A stretch of 64,000 bases of DNA, taken from Paraescarpia echinospica (taxonomy: Eukaryota; Annelida; Polychaeta; Sabellida; Siboglinidae). The stretch's first letter is position 1. Each line of letters starts with the position of its first letter. The notes below the pieces were generated by a model, which saw nothing but the letters and a program-made list of their open reading frames with translations, ran no database searches and had not been told where the DNA came from. The translations under genes and the position numbers were made by a program. This document shows positions 1-12,189 of the stretch, piece by piece. The DNA lies in NCBI GenBank assembly GCA_020002185.1, contig CM034534.1, forward strand, positions 66,937,821-67,001,820, written 5' to 3'.

Positions 1-205
1 AGATGTCAGGCTGCGCCCTCTTGAAGCCGCCGGTAGGGACAACTCTGTGACTGAACCTTCTGGTTCGTGCTACTTGTCGGCCATTCATGAAGATGTACAG
101 CCCCCTGGAAGCTGTCCAGGAGAATGACAGATGGAGCCAGCGACGGAATCTCAACCGGCGACGCACAGACACGGCCCACTCAAACTTCCTGGTCCGCACG
201 ATGAA
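1..205 (-). CDS. Exon C4b: second half of LamG-like domain (cut by window edge)
   Basis: This exon begins at 205 in phase 0 after acceptor GTGATCAG and runs off the left edge. It encodes FIVRTRKFEWAVSVRRRLRF, then WLHLSFSWTASRGLYIFMNG and QVARTRRFSHRV. W-LHLSFSW ... GLYIFMNG is the LamG continuation expected after C4a. If the total equals 642 nt, about 90 nt lie beyond the window. The segment is unusually Arg-rich. Confidence 0.85.
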
Positions 206-683
206 CTGATCACAAATAATGAGTTCTTTCAGACATGAAGTTATGTGAAAATATAAATAAAGTACATAATAAAAATAATTATGTTTATACATATATACAC
301 ATATATATATATGTATATATATATATATCCATAATATGTATATATATATGTATTACATATATATAAACATATATCTATATATGTATATATACACTGTATA
401 TATCCTTTATGAAAAGAGTGTAGTTTGGTCTGCCTTATTTCAACTTAATCTTAGCTAACAAATGACAAAATTTGTATATGATTTTGGCCAAAATCACATC
501 AACACATGTATAAGATTTAAACGTTTTAATAATTAATTGGATCAAACTATATTGTGCAGTGTGATAATAATTATGGACAATAAACAACTTTCTGTAGAAA
601 AATCATAACGAATGTCTCCAAAACTGATTCCTGCATATGATCATAACAACATTACTAGAACATCATGCATAGAGTTAGAAAGA
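206..683. other. Intronic AT-rich spacer
   Basis: This stretch is the end of the C4a-C4b intron. It holds a TA-rich block at about 286-400 and no coding signal. Confidence 0.7.
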
Positions 684-3600
684 CAATATGGACAAATAAA
701 CATAGCCACCAAGAGACTGTTTCACTGACATTCTTACGAGCTCATAATCGAAATAAACACAGCCACCAGGAGACTGTTTCACTGACATTTTTATGAGCTC
801 ATAATCCAAATAAACACAGCCACCAGGAGCCTGTTTCACTGACATTTTTATGAGCTCATAATCCAAATAAACACAGCCACCAGGAGAGTGTTTCACTGAC
901 ATTTTTATGAGCTCATCATCCAAATAAAAACGGACACCAGAAGACTGTTTCACTGACATTCTTACGAGCTCATAATCCAAATAAACACAGCTACCAGGAG
1001 ACTGTTTCACTGACATTCTTATCAGCTCATCATCCAAATAAACACAGCCACCAGGAGATTGTTTCACTGACATTCTTATCAGCTCATATTCCAAATAAAC
1101 ACAGCCACCGGGAGCCTGTTTCACTGACATTTTTATGAGCTCATAATCCAAATAAACACAGCCACCAGGAGACTGTTTCACTGACATTCTTACGAGCTCA
1201 TAATCCAAATAAACACAGCCACCAAGAGACTGTTTCACTGACATTCTTACGAGCTCATAATCCAAATAAACACAGCCACCAGGAGACTGTTTCACTGACA
1301 TTCTTACTAGCTCATAATCCAAATAAACACAGCCACTAGGAGACAGTTTCACTGACATTCTTATCAGCTCATAATCCAAATAAACACAGCCACCAAGAGA
1401 CTGTTTCACTGACATTCTTATCAGCTCATAATCCAAATAAACACAGCCACCAGGAGACTGTTTCACCATATTCTTATCAGCTCATAATCCAAATAAACAC
1501 AGCCACCAGGGGACTGTTTCACTGACATTCTTATCAGCTCATAATCCAAATAAACACAGCTACCAGGAGACTGTTTCACTGACATTCTTACGAGCTCATA
1601 ATCCAAATAAACACAGCCACCAGGAGACAGTTTCACTAACATTCTTACAAGCTCATAATCCAAATAAACACAGCCACTAGGAGACAGTTTCACTGACATT
1701 CTTATCAGCTCATAATCCAAATAAACACAGCCACTAGGAGACAGTTTCACTGACATTCTTATCAGCTCATAATCCAAATAAACACAGCCACTAGGAGACA
1801 GTTTCACTGACATTCTTATCAGCTCGTAATCCAAATAAACACAGCCACCAGGAGACTGTTTCACTGACATTCTTATCAGCTCGTAATCCAAATAAACACA
1901 GCCACCAGGCGACTGTTTCACTGACATTCTTATCAGCTCGTAATCCAAATAAACACAGCCACTAGGAGACAGTTTCACTGACATTCTTATCAGCTCATAA
2001 TCCAAATAAACACAGCCACTAGGAGACAGTTTCACTGACATTCTTATCAGCTCATAATCCAAATAAACACACACTAGGAGACTGTTTCACTGACATTCTT
2101 ATCAGCTCTTAATCCAAATAAACACAGCCACCAGGAGACTGTTTCACTGACATTCTTACGAGCTCATAATCCAAATAAACACAGCCACCAGGAGACTGTT
2201 TCACTGACATTCTTACTAGCTCATAATCCAAATAAACACAGCCACTAGGAGACAGTTTCACTGACATTCTTATCAGCTCATAATCCAAATAAACACAGCC
2301 ACCAAGAGACTGTTTCACTGACATTCTTATCAGCTCATAATCCAAATAAACACAGCCACCAGGAAACTGTTTCACTGATATTCTTATCAGCTCATAATCC
2401 AAATAAACACAGCCACCAGGGGACTGTTTCACTGACATTCTTACGAGCTCATAATCCAAATAAACACAGCCACCAGGAGACAGTTTCACTAACATTCTTA
2501 CAAGCTCATAATCCAAATAAACACAGCCACTAGGAGACAGTTTCACTGACATTCTTATCAGCTCATAATCCAAATAAACACAGCCACTAGGAGATTGTTT
2601 CACTGACATTCTTATCAGCTCATAATCCAAATAAACACAGCCACTAGGAGACAGTTTCACTGACATTCTTATCAGCTCATAATCCAAATAAACACAGCCA
2701 CTAGGAGACAGTTTCACTGACATTCTTATCAGCTCATAATCCAAATAAACACAGCCACTAGGAGACAGTTTCACTGACATTCTTATCAGCTCATAATCCA
2801 AATAAACACAGCCACTAGGAGACAGTTTCACTGACATTCTTATCAGCTCATAATCCAAATAAACACAGCCACTAGGAGACAGTTTCACTGACATTCGTAT
2901 CTGCTCATAATCCAAATAAACACAGCCACCAGGAGACAGTTTCACTAACATTCTTACAAGCTCATAATCCAAATAAACACAGCCACTAGGAGACAGTTTC
3001 ACTGACATTCTTATCAGCTCGTAATCCAAATAAACACAGCCACCAGGAGACTGTTTCACTGACATTCTTATCAGCTCGTAATCCAAATAAACACAGCCAC
3101 TAGGAGACAGTTTCACTGACATTCTTATCAGCTCATCATCCAAATAAAAACACACTAGGAGACTGTTTCACTGACATTCTTATCAGCTCTTAATCCAAAT
3201 AAACACAGCCACCAGGAGACTGTTTCACTGACATTCTTATCAGCTCATAATCCAAATAAACACAGCCACCAGGAGATAGTTTCATTGACATTCTTATCAG
3301 CTCATAATCCAAATAAACACAGCCACCAGGAGCCTGTTTCACTGACATTTTTATGAGCTCATAATCCAAATAAACACAGCCACCAGGAGACTGTTTCACT
3401 GACATTTTTATGAGCTCATCATCCAAATAAAAACGGACACCAGAAGACTGTTTCACTGACATTCTTACGAGCTCATAATCCAAATAAATACAGCCACCAG
3501 GAGACTGTTTCACTGACATTCTTACGAGCTCATAATCCAAATAAACACAGCCACCAGGAGACTGTTTCACTGACATTCTTACTAGCTCATAATCCAAATA

Positions 3601-6501
3601 AACACAGCCACTAGGAGACAGTTTCACTGACATTCTTATCAGCTCATAATCCAAATAAACACAGCCACCAAGAGACTGTTTCACTGACATTCTTATCAGC
3701 TCATAATCCAAATAAACACAGCCACCAGGAGACTGTTTCACTGATATTCTTATCAGCTCATAATTCAAATAAACACAGCCACCAGGGGACTGTTTCACTG
3801 ACATTCTTATCAGCTCATAATCCAAATAAACACAGCTACCAGGAGACTGTTTTACTGACATTCTTACGAGCTCATAATCCAAATAAACACAGCTACCAGG
3901 AGACTGTTTCACTGACATTCTTACGAGCTCATAATCCAAATAAACACAGCCACCAGGAGACAGTTTCACTGACATTCTTACAAGCTCATAATCCAAATAA
4001 ACACAGCCACCAGGAGACAGTTTCACTGACATTCTTACCAGCTCATCATCCAAATAAACACAGCCACTAGGAGACTGTTTCACTGACATTCTTATCAGCT
4101 CATAATCCAAATAAACACAGCCACTAGGAGACAGTTTCACTGACATTCTTATCAGCTCATAATCCAAATAAACACAGCCACTAGGAGACAGTTTCACTGA
4201 CATTCTTATCAGCTCGTAATCCAAATAAACACAGCCACTAGGAGACAGTTTCACTGACATTCTTATCAGCTCGTAATCCAAATAAACACAGCCACCAGGA
4301 GACTGTTTCACTGACATTCTTATCAGCTCGTAATCCAAATAAACACAGCCACTAGGAGACAGTTTCACTGACATTCTTATCAGCTCATAATCCAAATAAA
4401 CACAGCCACTAGGAGACAGTTTCACTGACATTCTTATCAGCTCATAATCCAAATAAACACACACTAGGAGACAGTTTCACTGACATTCTTATCAGCTCTT
4501 AATCCAAATAAACACAGCCACCAGGAGACTGTTTCACTGACATTCTTATCAGCTCATAATCCAAATAAACACAGCCACCAGGAGACTGTTTCACTGACAT
4601 TCTTACGAGCTCATAATCCAAATAAACACAGCCACCAGGAGACTGTTTCACTGACATTCTTATCAGCTCATAATCCAAATAAACACAGCCACCAGGAGAC
4701 AGTTTCACTGACATTCTTATCAGCTCATAATCCAAATAAACACAGCCACCAGGAGACTGTTTCACTGACATTCTTATCAGCTCATAATCCAAATAAACAC
4801 AGCCACCAGGAGACAGTTTCACTGACATTCTTATCAGTTCTTAATCGAAATAAACACAGCCACCAGGAGACTGTTTCACTGACACTCTTATCAGCTCATA
4901 ATCCAAATAAACACAGCCACCAGGAGACAGTTTCACTGACATTCTTATCAGCTCTTAATCCAAATAAACACAGCCACCAGGAGACAGTTTCACTGACATT
5001 CTTATCAGCTCTTAATCCAAATAAACACAGCCACCAGGAGACTGTTTCACTGACATTCTTATCAGCTCATAATCCAAATAAACACAGCCACCAGGAGACA
5101 GTTTCACTGACATTCTTATCAGCTCTTAATCCAAATAAACACAGCCACCAGGAGACTGTTTCACTGACATTCTTATCAGCTCATAATCCAAATAAACACA
5201 GCCACCAGGGGACTGTTTCACTGACATTCTTATCAGCTCTTAATCCAAATAAACACAGCCACCAGGAGACTGTTTCACTGACATTCTTATTAGCTCATAA
5301 TCCAAATAAACACAGCCACCAGGAGACTGTTTCACTGACATTCTTATCAGCTCATAATCCAAATAAACACAGCCACCAGGGGACAGTTTCACTGACATTC
5401 TTATCAGCTCTTAATCCAAATAAACACAGCCACCAGGAGACTGTTTCACTGACATTCTTATTAGCTCATAATCCAAATAAACACAGCCACCAGGAGACTG
5501 TTTCACTGACATTCTTATCAGCTCTTAATCGAAATAAACACAGCCACCAGGAGACTGTTTCACTGACATTCTTATCAGCTCATAATCCAAATAAACACAG
5601 CCACTAGGAGACAGTTTCACTGACATTCTTACTAGCTCATAATCCAAATAAACACAGCCACCAGGAGACTGTTTCACTGACATTCTTATCAGCTCATAAT
5701 CCAAATAAACACAGCCACCAGGAGACAGTTTCACTGACATTCTTATCAGCTCATAATCCAAATAAACACAGCCACTAGGAGACAGTTTCACTGACATTCT
5801 TATCAGCTCATAATCCAAATAAACACAGCCACCAGGAGACTGTTTCACTGACATTCTTATCAGCTCATAATCCAAATAAACACAGCCACCAGGAGACTGT
5901 TTCACTGACATTCTTATCAGCTCATAATCCAAATAAACACAGCCACCAGGAGAGTTTCACTGACATTCTTATCAGCTCATAATCCAAATAAACACAGCCA
6001 CCAGGAAACTGTTTCACTGATATTCTTATTAGCTCATAATCCAAATAAACACAGCCACCAGGAGACAGTTTCACTGACATTCTTATCAGCTCATAATCCA
6101 AATAAACACAGCCACCAGGAAACTGTTTCACTGATATTCTTATCAGCTCATAATCCAAATAAACACAGCCACCAGGAGACAGTTTCACTGACATTCTTAT
6201 CAACTTATAATCCAAATAAACACAGCCACCAGGAGACTGTTTCACTGACATTCTTATTAGCTCATAATCCAAATAAACACAGCCACCAGGAGACTGTTTC
6301 ACTGACATTCTTATTAGCTCATAATCCAAATAAACACAGCCACCAGGAGACAGTTTCACTGACATTCTTATCAACTTATAATCCAAATAAACACAGCCAC
6401 CAGGAGACTGTTTCACTGACATTCTTATCAGCTCATAATCCAAATAAACACAGCCACTAGGAGACTGTTTCACTCACATTCTTATCAGCTCATAATCCAA
6501 A
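684..6501. repeat. 57-bp minisatellite, about 100 copies
   Basis: The unit is 57 bp (contains aaataaacacagccaccagg and tttcactgacattcttatca). It fills most of the C4a-C4b intron. Because 57 is a multiple of three, it gives long minus-strand ORFs of a 19-residue repeat, but several units carry an in-frame TAA (variant gctcttaatcc) and others have small deletions (near 1466, 2071, 3150, 4461). It is not coding. Variants such as tcatcatcc and ctaggagacag recur in blocks, showing higher-order duplication. Confidence 0.95.
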
Positions 6502-6750
6502 TTTACTTCTTTAAAATTGAGTTCCTTAACAGTGTATGTATACCGAAAAGTGTCAACACCAGGGTCCGCAACCAGAACGCTTTCACTGGTGTGTCATAGA
6601 AATAGTGTCCTTTGTGATATGGCAGCAGTTTTTTACATTTTGAAAATGCTCCTTAAATTTAAAAAGAAATCTTGTTCAATATGATGGATTTTCCTTATGA
6701 GCTTGGTACCTTAGTGAAGTGGTCCCCAGAAGCAATAGAGATATACCAAC

Positions 6751-7097
6751 CTGCAGAGCTCCGAATCTGTACATAATAGCCCAGCCAAAGGACCTCGCAC
6801 TATGACCACCAGAGGTCATCAAACAGGCGCCTTCCTTCAGCGATCGGATCTTAATACGGAAGCCTGCAGTCAGGCCTCGGGCACATCTCCCAATGTCGCT
6901 GAGACAGCTGTCTCCCCTGGGGGCGATTCTAAGGAAGTGCCCCGCACCAAGGAATCTTGCCACTGCGCCAAAACTGTATCGCTTCAAAGTGGCGCCACCT
7001 GCCAGGGTCATGTGGAACTTCGAGGTCTTCAGAGTCTTTCCGGTGAACTGGGAGAAGTCTACTTCGGCGCCTTCGATGGCACCGATGCTAGCGGCTC
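6751..7097 (-). CDS. Exon C4a: first half of LamG-like domain
   Basis: A 347-nt exon, phase 1 to 0. It encodes GAIEGAEVDFSQFTGKTLKT, then LSDIGRCARGLTAGFRIKIR, LMTSGGHSARSFGWAIMYRF. GLT-x-F-x-I and the SGG turn are typical of LamG-like jelly rolls. In A4 and B4 the domain is a single 642-nt exon; here a 6.5-kb intron interrupts it after codon GCTCTGCAG. Donor GTTGGT. Confidence 0.88.
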
Positions 7098-8514
7098 CTG
7101 GAAAACATCATTTCCAGCCAGTGCATAACTGTCAAGGTGTCATAATGACGTGTTTGGATTACCTGTAACTCTTGTCTGTAAATACCGTCTTGGGGTCATC
7201 CACAACTGTTGGTGTTTACGTATTCACATAAGGTGTACTAATTCTTAATCCACCTCCAGCTCACTAAACAAATTACCACTTTAAAATGTTGATAATTGTC
7301 CAGATTAAAATTCAGCTGTAGGTATCTATGAGTACATCCAAAGGAGATATAGTAACAACCATTACAAATATTATTATGTTTACAAACATTTGTTTACAGT
7401 CATTTTTATTATTATTATTATCATTATTATTTACCATATATTTGGGACGAGCCTGTTCATAGGTGCACACACATAAAACGTACATGGAATCATAAGAACT
7501 TTTCAGAAATAAATGTATATATATATGCTGATAAATATAACATTAGATTAAGATGAAAAAGGATAGTTATATTTTGTAATTAAAATACATGACATAGTTT
7601 CTAAAATATAAAGATAATTAAATACAGTTATAATGTATTAAAAAAATCTATAATTAAATAAAAAGATAAATAAATTAAATTACCACAGTTACACAGGCGA
7701 CCAACGTTTTATCAATTGGTACATGGGCCTTGACCCTCTCTCGCTATGCTTTGTATGAACAGGCAAATCTTGACAACTGTAAATCACATGCAGGCTGTAC
7801 ATACCTGAATCACTCCAGGTGCTCGTAGACTTGCTTGGACTACAAGCCTCATCCTCATTGGTTGGGTTACGTTGATTCGGTGTGTAGCACTTGGCGTCAA
7901 TAACACAAACGTCGCTCTGAAACCATCAGTAAGCAGTCAAGTTTATGGATTGCAGTAAACTGGGAACGTGCAATTTTTTACAATTCATACTCAAGTTAAA
8001 AAAGTACACCAGTTCAAGAGAAATGAAATGTTGAACAATTACAAGGTATAGCTATTAAATGATGTGTTCCACATGTGTCTAGCAAACGTATTTCCTTTGA
8101 TTCTTGTTAATTTTTAAACTTATGGTAACAACAAAAGGTTGACCAAATGTGTATATCCAGTTCAGATCTAGACATAGATGTCATTTTTGCATACATAAGT
8201 GATGAATGGCTCCACCATGTGAATGGCTCCACCATGTGAATGAAAATTAAAGTATGTCATCTATCGTGAAACAGCAAATTGTTGTATACACTTATCAGAA
8301 CTGATTTTGTCACATATTTTCACATCTGAAATATTCTAAAAACATACTTAGTATGCTTATTAGTGCAAATACTGTAATTATAAATATACTATATACACAC
8401 ATGCAGAAAATCTAAGAGAGTAACATAATAACATTATTCAAATTATTTTTTATCAAATCTGTGAACACTAACGGGTTTATTTATGTAATTTTAATGTCTA
8501 ATAAAAATTCCTAC
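7098..8514. other. Introns around C3, no arrays
   Basis: Apart from exon C3, this stretch is AT-rich intron. There is an AT-rich block at 7370-7690 and a small 17-bp direct duplication (gaatggctccaccatgt) at 8206-8240. I see no gene. Confidence 0.6.
7805..7916 (-). CDS. Exon C3: Cys-rich IDG-CY motif
   Basis: A 112-nt exon, phase 0 to 1, the same length as A3. It encodes SDVCVIDAKCYTPNQRNPTN, then EACSPSKSTSTWSD. NP-N ... C-x-P-x5-W makes this the most typical copy of the motif. Confidence 0.88.
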
Positions 8515-8733
8515 CTTGACAGTGCACTTAAGTCCTTCGTTACACTTTATATAGCAGAAGCTGTTGTAGACAAGGAACAAGATTTCTTTGCTGAAAATCT
8601 TCTGGTCATAAGTGACACTGATCTCGTAGGTGCTGAAGCGGCTTGGCAGCTTGCAGATCACTTGGTTTGGTGTCACGACCTTAGCTGGTCTGTAAACTGC
8701 ATTCTCGGGTGAGCCAAAGCTGTGGTTTTTTAT
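8515..8733 (-). CDS. Exon C2: second half of IPT/TIG-like domain
   Basis: A 219-nt phase 0 exon (A2 and B2: 222 nt). It encodes NQVICKLPSRFSTYEISVTY, then a hydrophobic strand and a C-x3-C-x6-C end. The conserved SNNG turn of B2 is changed here to YDQ. Acceptor TTTCAG, donor GTAGGA. Confidence 0.88.
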
Positions 8734-8829
8734 CTGAAACATTGAATGTCACTTGCAGTTAAAACATGGTGTGAACAGAATTGGAAGTCCTAGAGGATTG
8801 TTCCTATATAGCATTATGGTATTATGACG

Positions 8830-8975
8830 TTATAGTCTTGGAACTGTTCAGAGCATTTTATGCTTCACCACCTGAGCGATCTGCTCATTCAAAGATCACG
8901 ACTGCTCGGGTAAGCATTCAGCCACATTGCAATTACTGCACAAAGACTAATGGGTTGAATGAATTTGCCCAGGCT
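8830..8975. repeat. Dispersed repeat, copy 1
   Basis: The segment with gcattcagccacattgcaat and cacaaagactaat resembles 26620-26755, which has gcattcagcaacactgcagt and cacaaagacta. Both lie in introns of this gene. The family is unknown. Confidence 0.45.
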
Positions 8976-9399
8976 TTGCAATGGCAACAAAAGGTTTCGA
9001 GTGTTGTAATCTGCAGAGAATATAGTTCCGTGACAGAAGTACGCCTATGCTTATGGTGCATGTCATCAACTTGATCCTCCCTTTGAACTATGACCTGACC
9101 TTAACCACAATGTGTGCTACCATGTTAGAAGTGGCTAGCTCTAATTTGTGTGTTTTTCTTCTTGTTTTCAAATTGTTTTCCTTCAAATAATTGCACAAGG
9201 TATTATTATTACACTTATATATTCAAAAAAATTTGCTTAAATGTATTACTAGCAAAAAGAGCAACACCTACTTCTCATGCAGTCTTACTGGGCACCTACT
9301 TTAGCACAGCACTAATCTCAGCCTGTTACAATGAATTCTCTCAACTGAAAGTCTGGTGCCATTTTTTTATTCTATAAAATTCTACAAATCGTTTATGGT

Positions 9400-10440
9400 C
9401 ATTTCCATTTTAAATAGAATTCTATAGAATATTCTATATAAATCTATAGCCACTTTTCTTTCAAATAAATTCTGTGGACTATTCTATGGAATTCCATAGA
9501 ATATTGCAAAAAAACCTATAGAATTGTCCTGTAGTATATACTCTATAGATATTAATTCTATAGAATTTTCCTATAGTATATTATCCTCTATAGATATTCA
9601 CTCTATAGAATTTTCCTATAGTATATATTCTAGATATTCATTCTATAGAATTTTCCTATAGTATATTATACTCTATAGATATTCATTCTATAGAATTTTC
9701 CTATAGTATATTATACTCTATAGATATTCATTCTATAGAATGTTCCTATAGTATATTATACTCTATAGATATTCATTCTATAGAATTTTCCTATAGTATA
9801 TTATACTCTATAGATATTCATTCTATATAATGTTACTATAGTATATATTCTAGATATTCATTCTATAGAATTTTCCTATAGTATATTATACTCTATAGAT
9901 ATTTATTCTATAGAATTTTCCTATAGTATATTATACTCTATAGATATTTATTCTATAGAATTTTCCTATAGTATATTATACTTTATAGATATTCATTCTA
10001 TATATTGTTCCTATAGTATATATTCTAGATATTCATTCTATAGAATTTTCCTATAGTATATTATACTCTATAGATATTCATTTTATATAATTGTTCTATA
10101 GTATATACTCTATAGATATTCATTCTATATAATTGTTCTATAGTATATACTCTATAGATATTCATTCTATGTAATTGTTCTATAGTATATACTCTATAGA
10201 TATTCATTCTGTAGAATTTTCCTATAGTATATTATACTCTATAGATATTCATTATATAGAATTTCCCTATAGTATATTATACTCTATAGATATTCATTCT
10301 ATATAATTTTCCTATAGTATATTATACTCTATAGATATTCATTCTATATAATTTTCCTATAGTATATTATACTCTATAGATATTCATTCTATATAATTTT
10401 CCTATAGTATACATTCTATAGATATTCATTCTACAGAATT
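9400..10440. repeat. 45-bp AT-rich minisatellite
   Basis: The unit is about 45 bp (ctctatagatattcattcta + tagaattttcctatagtata + ttata), about 22 copies with shortened variants. It is rich in self-complementary ctatag and tctaga-like motifs, so single strands would fold readily. It lies in the C1-C2 intron. Confidence 0.9.
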
Positions 10441-10649
10441 TTTTGCTAGGGGTGATCTTCTTCGTCGTTCACTTAAACGGAAACACTTGTCGCCCTCATG
10501 AATGATGCCATCGTCCTCAAAGCCTTGATATCACCAAATAGTTTCTCATTTAGGGTGAGGTGATCTAACCACGATGATACATCAAATGTGACACTGTAAT
10601 TCATGAACTGCTGCAAATAGTACACTTAGAAGTGGAAGACTGCGACTGG

Positions 10650-11478
10650 GAGAACTGTGTAAAGAGAGATTTGGAGAGAGTAAAGAGCAAAGTGGAGACT
10701 GAGGAGAGACAGATGGAAGTGGAGAGACTGGGAGCAAAGTGGAGACTGAGGAGAGACTGATGGAAGTGGAGAGACTGGGAGCAAAGTGGAGACTGAGGAG
10801 AGGCAGATGGAAGTGGAGAGACTGGGAACAAAATGGAGACTGAGGAGAGACAGATGGAAGTGGAGAGACTGGGAGCAAAGTGGAGACTGAGGAGAGACAG
10901 ATGGAAGTGGAGAGACTGGAAGCAAAGTGGAGACTGAGGAGAGACAGATGGAAGTGGAGAGACTGGGAGTAAAGTGGAGACTGGGGAGAGACAGATGGAA
11001 GTGGAGAGACTGGGAGCAAAGTGGAGACTGGGGAGAGACAGTTGGAAGTGGAGAGACTGGGAGCAAAGTAGAGACTGAGGAGAGACAGATGGAAGTGGAG
11101 AGACTGGAAGCAAAGTGGAGACTGAGGAGAGACAGATGGAAGTGGAGAGACTGGAAGCAAAGTGGAGACTGAGGAGAGACAGATGGAAGTGGAGACACTG
11201 GGAGCAAAATGGAGACTGAGGAGAGACAGATGGAAGTGGAGAGACTGGGAGCAAAATGGAGACTGAGGAGAGACAGATGGAAGTGGAGAGACTGGAAGCA
11301 AAGTGGAGACTGAGGAGAGACAGATGGAAGTGGAGAGACTGGAAGCAAAGTGGAGACTGAGGAGAGACAGATGGAAGTGGAGAGACTGGGAGTAAAGTGG
11401 ACTGAGGAGAGACAGGTGGAAGTGGAGAGACTGGAAGCAAAGTGGAGACTGAGGAGAGACAGATGGAAGTGGAGATGG
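10650..11478. repeat. 47-bp purine-rich minisatellite
   Basis: The unit is 47 bp (gagactgaggagagacagat + ggaagtggagagactgggag + caaagtg), about 17 copies. The plus strand is almost pure purine with G and A. The three overlapping minus-strand ORFs of Ser/Leu/Pro-rich sequence are artefacts of this strand bias. It lies in the C1-C2 intron. Confidence 0.92.
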
Positions 11479-11760
11479 GTGGTGGATTTCGATTGTACGT
11501 TTTCAGACACCTAAAATTAATTAAATTCTCAGCTGTCCTAAAATATACAGTACAAAAAATATTTTTTTATCCAAAAACATACAGTGACTAATACAAATAA
11601 TGTAAGTATTCGGATTTCGAACACCTAAAAATAATAGTGTCCGAAAATAAACAGTACAAATTAAAAAAAATTATTGTCATAGATTTTAGGGTGTCCAAAA
11701 ACATACCGGGGTAGTCATACGGAAGAAGGAAAGCAGATATTATACTTTATTATAACGTAC

Positions 11761-11954
11761 CTTCCTTTCTCTGAATCTACATTCCAATGATGGGTCATCA
11801 ACAAATGTTCCAGTGATGCGGACAGTGCTGCACGCGGTGGCGCCACTGACGGGGTCACAGGTCAGTGCTTTCGTTGGCAGAACAACCTGAGGTCGTTCAG
11901 TCTTGTTCCCGGAGCAGTCCGCACCAAACATTCCCTCCTCGCACTGGCATGTCC
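11761..11954 (-). CDS. Exon C1: second half of EGF plus first half of IPT/TIG-like domain
   Basis: A 194-nt exon, phase 1 to 0. It encodes TCQCEEGMFGADC to finish an EGF, then QVVLPTKALTCDPVSGATAC, STVRITGTFVDDPSLECRF. It is 18 nt longer than A1 and B1. Acceptor TTACTCAG, donor GTACGT. Confidence 0.9.
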
Positions 11955-12189
11955 CTGAGTAAGAACAATAACGCTATTTATGCAAGCAACAACACACACC
12001 AATATAAATAAGAAAAGGCCAAATAGATGCTGTTTGTGTCTTACGGGAAACTAGTGTATAAGCCTTTTTCAGCACACTATTAACTAAGTGAGAGAAATAT
12101 GGACTCTACAACCCAATGCCAGGACTGTGACTGAACCCAATACTATACATACCCTCTTAAACATCTGGCTGTTAGAGTCCACTTTCCAA

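Noticed and set aside
675..6473. Series of minus-strand ORFs with a 19-residue repeat (YELIRMSVKQSPGGC)
   Set aside because: They come from a 57-bp array with in-frame TAA variants and small indels. The array is within the intron between the two LamG half-exons.
6802..7168. Plus-strand ORFs at exon C4a
   Set aside because: They are antisense shadows of the LamG exon, which has matching splice phases and homologous counterparts.
10582..11510. Three overlapping Ser/Leu/Pro-rich minus-strand ORFs
   Set aside because: They are artefacts of the purine-rich 47-bp array. 47 is not a multiple of three, so each ORF cycles through the three frames.
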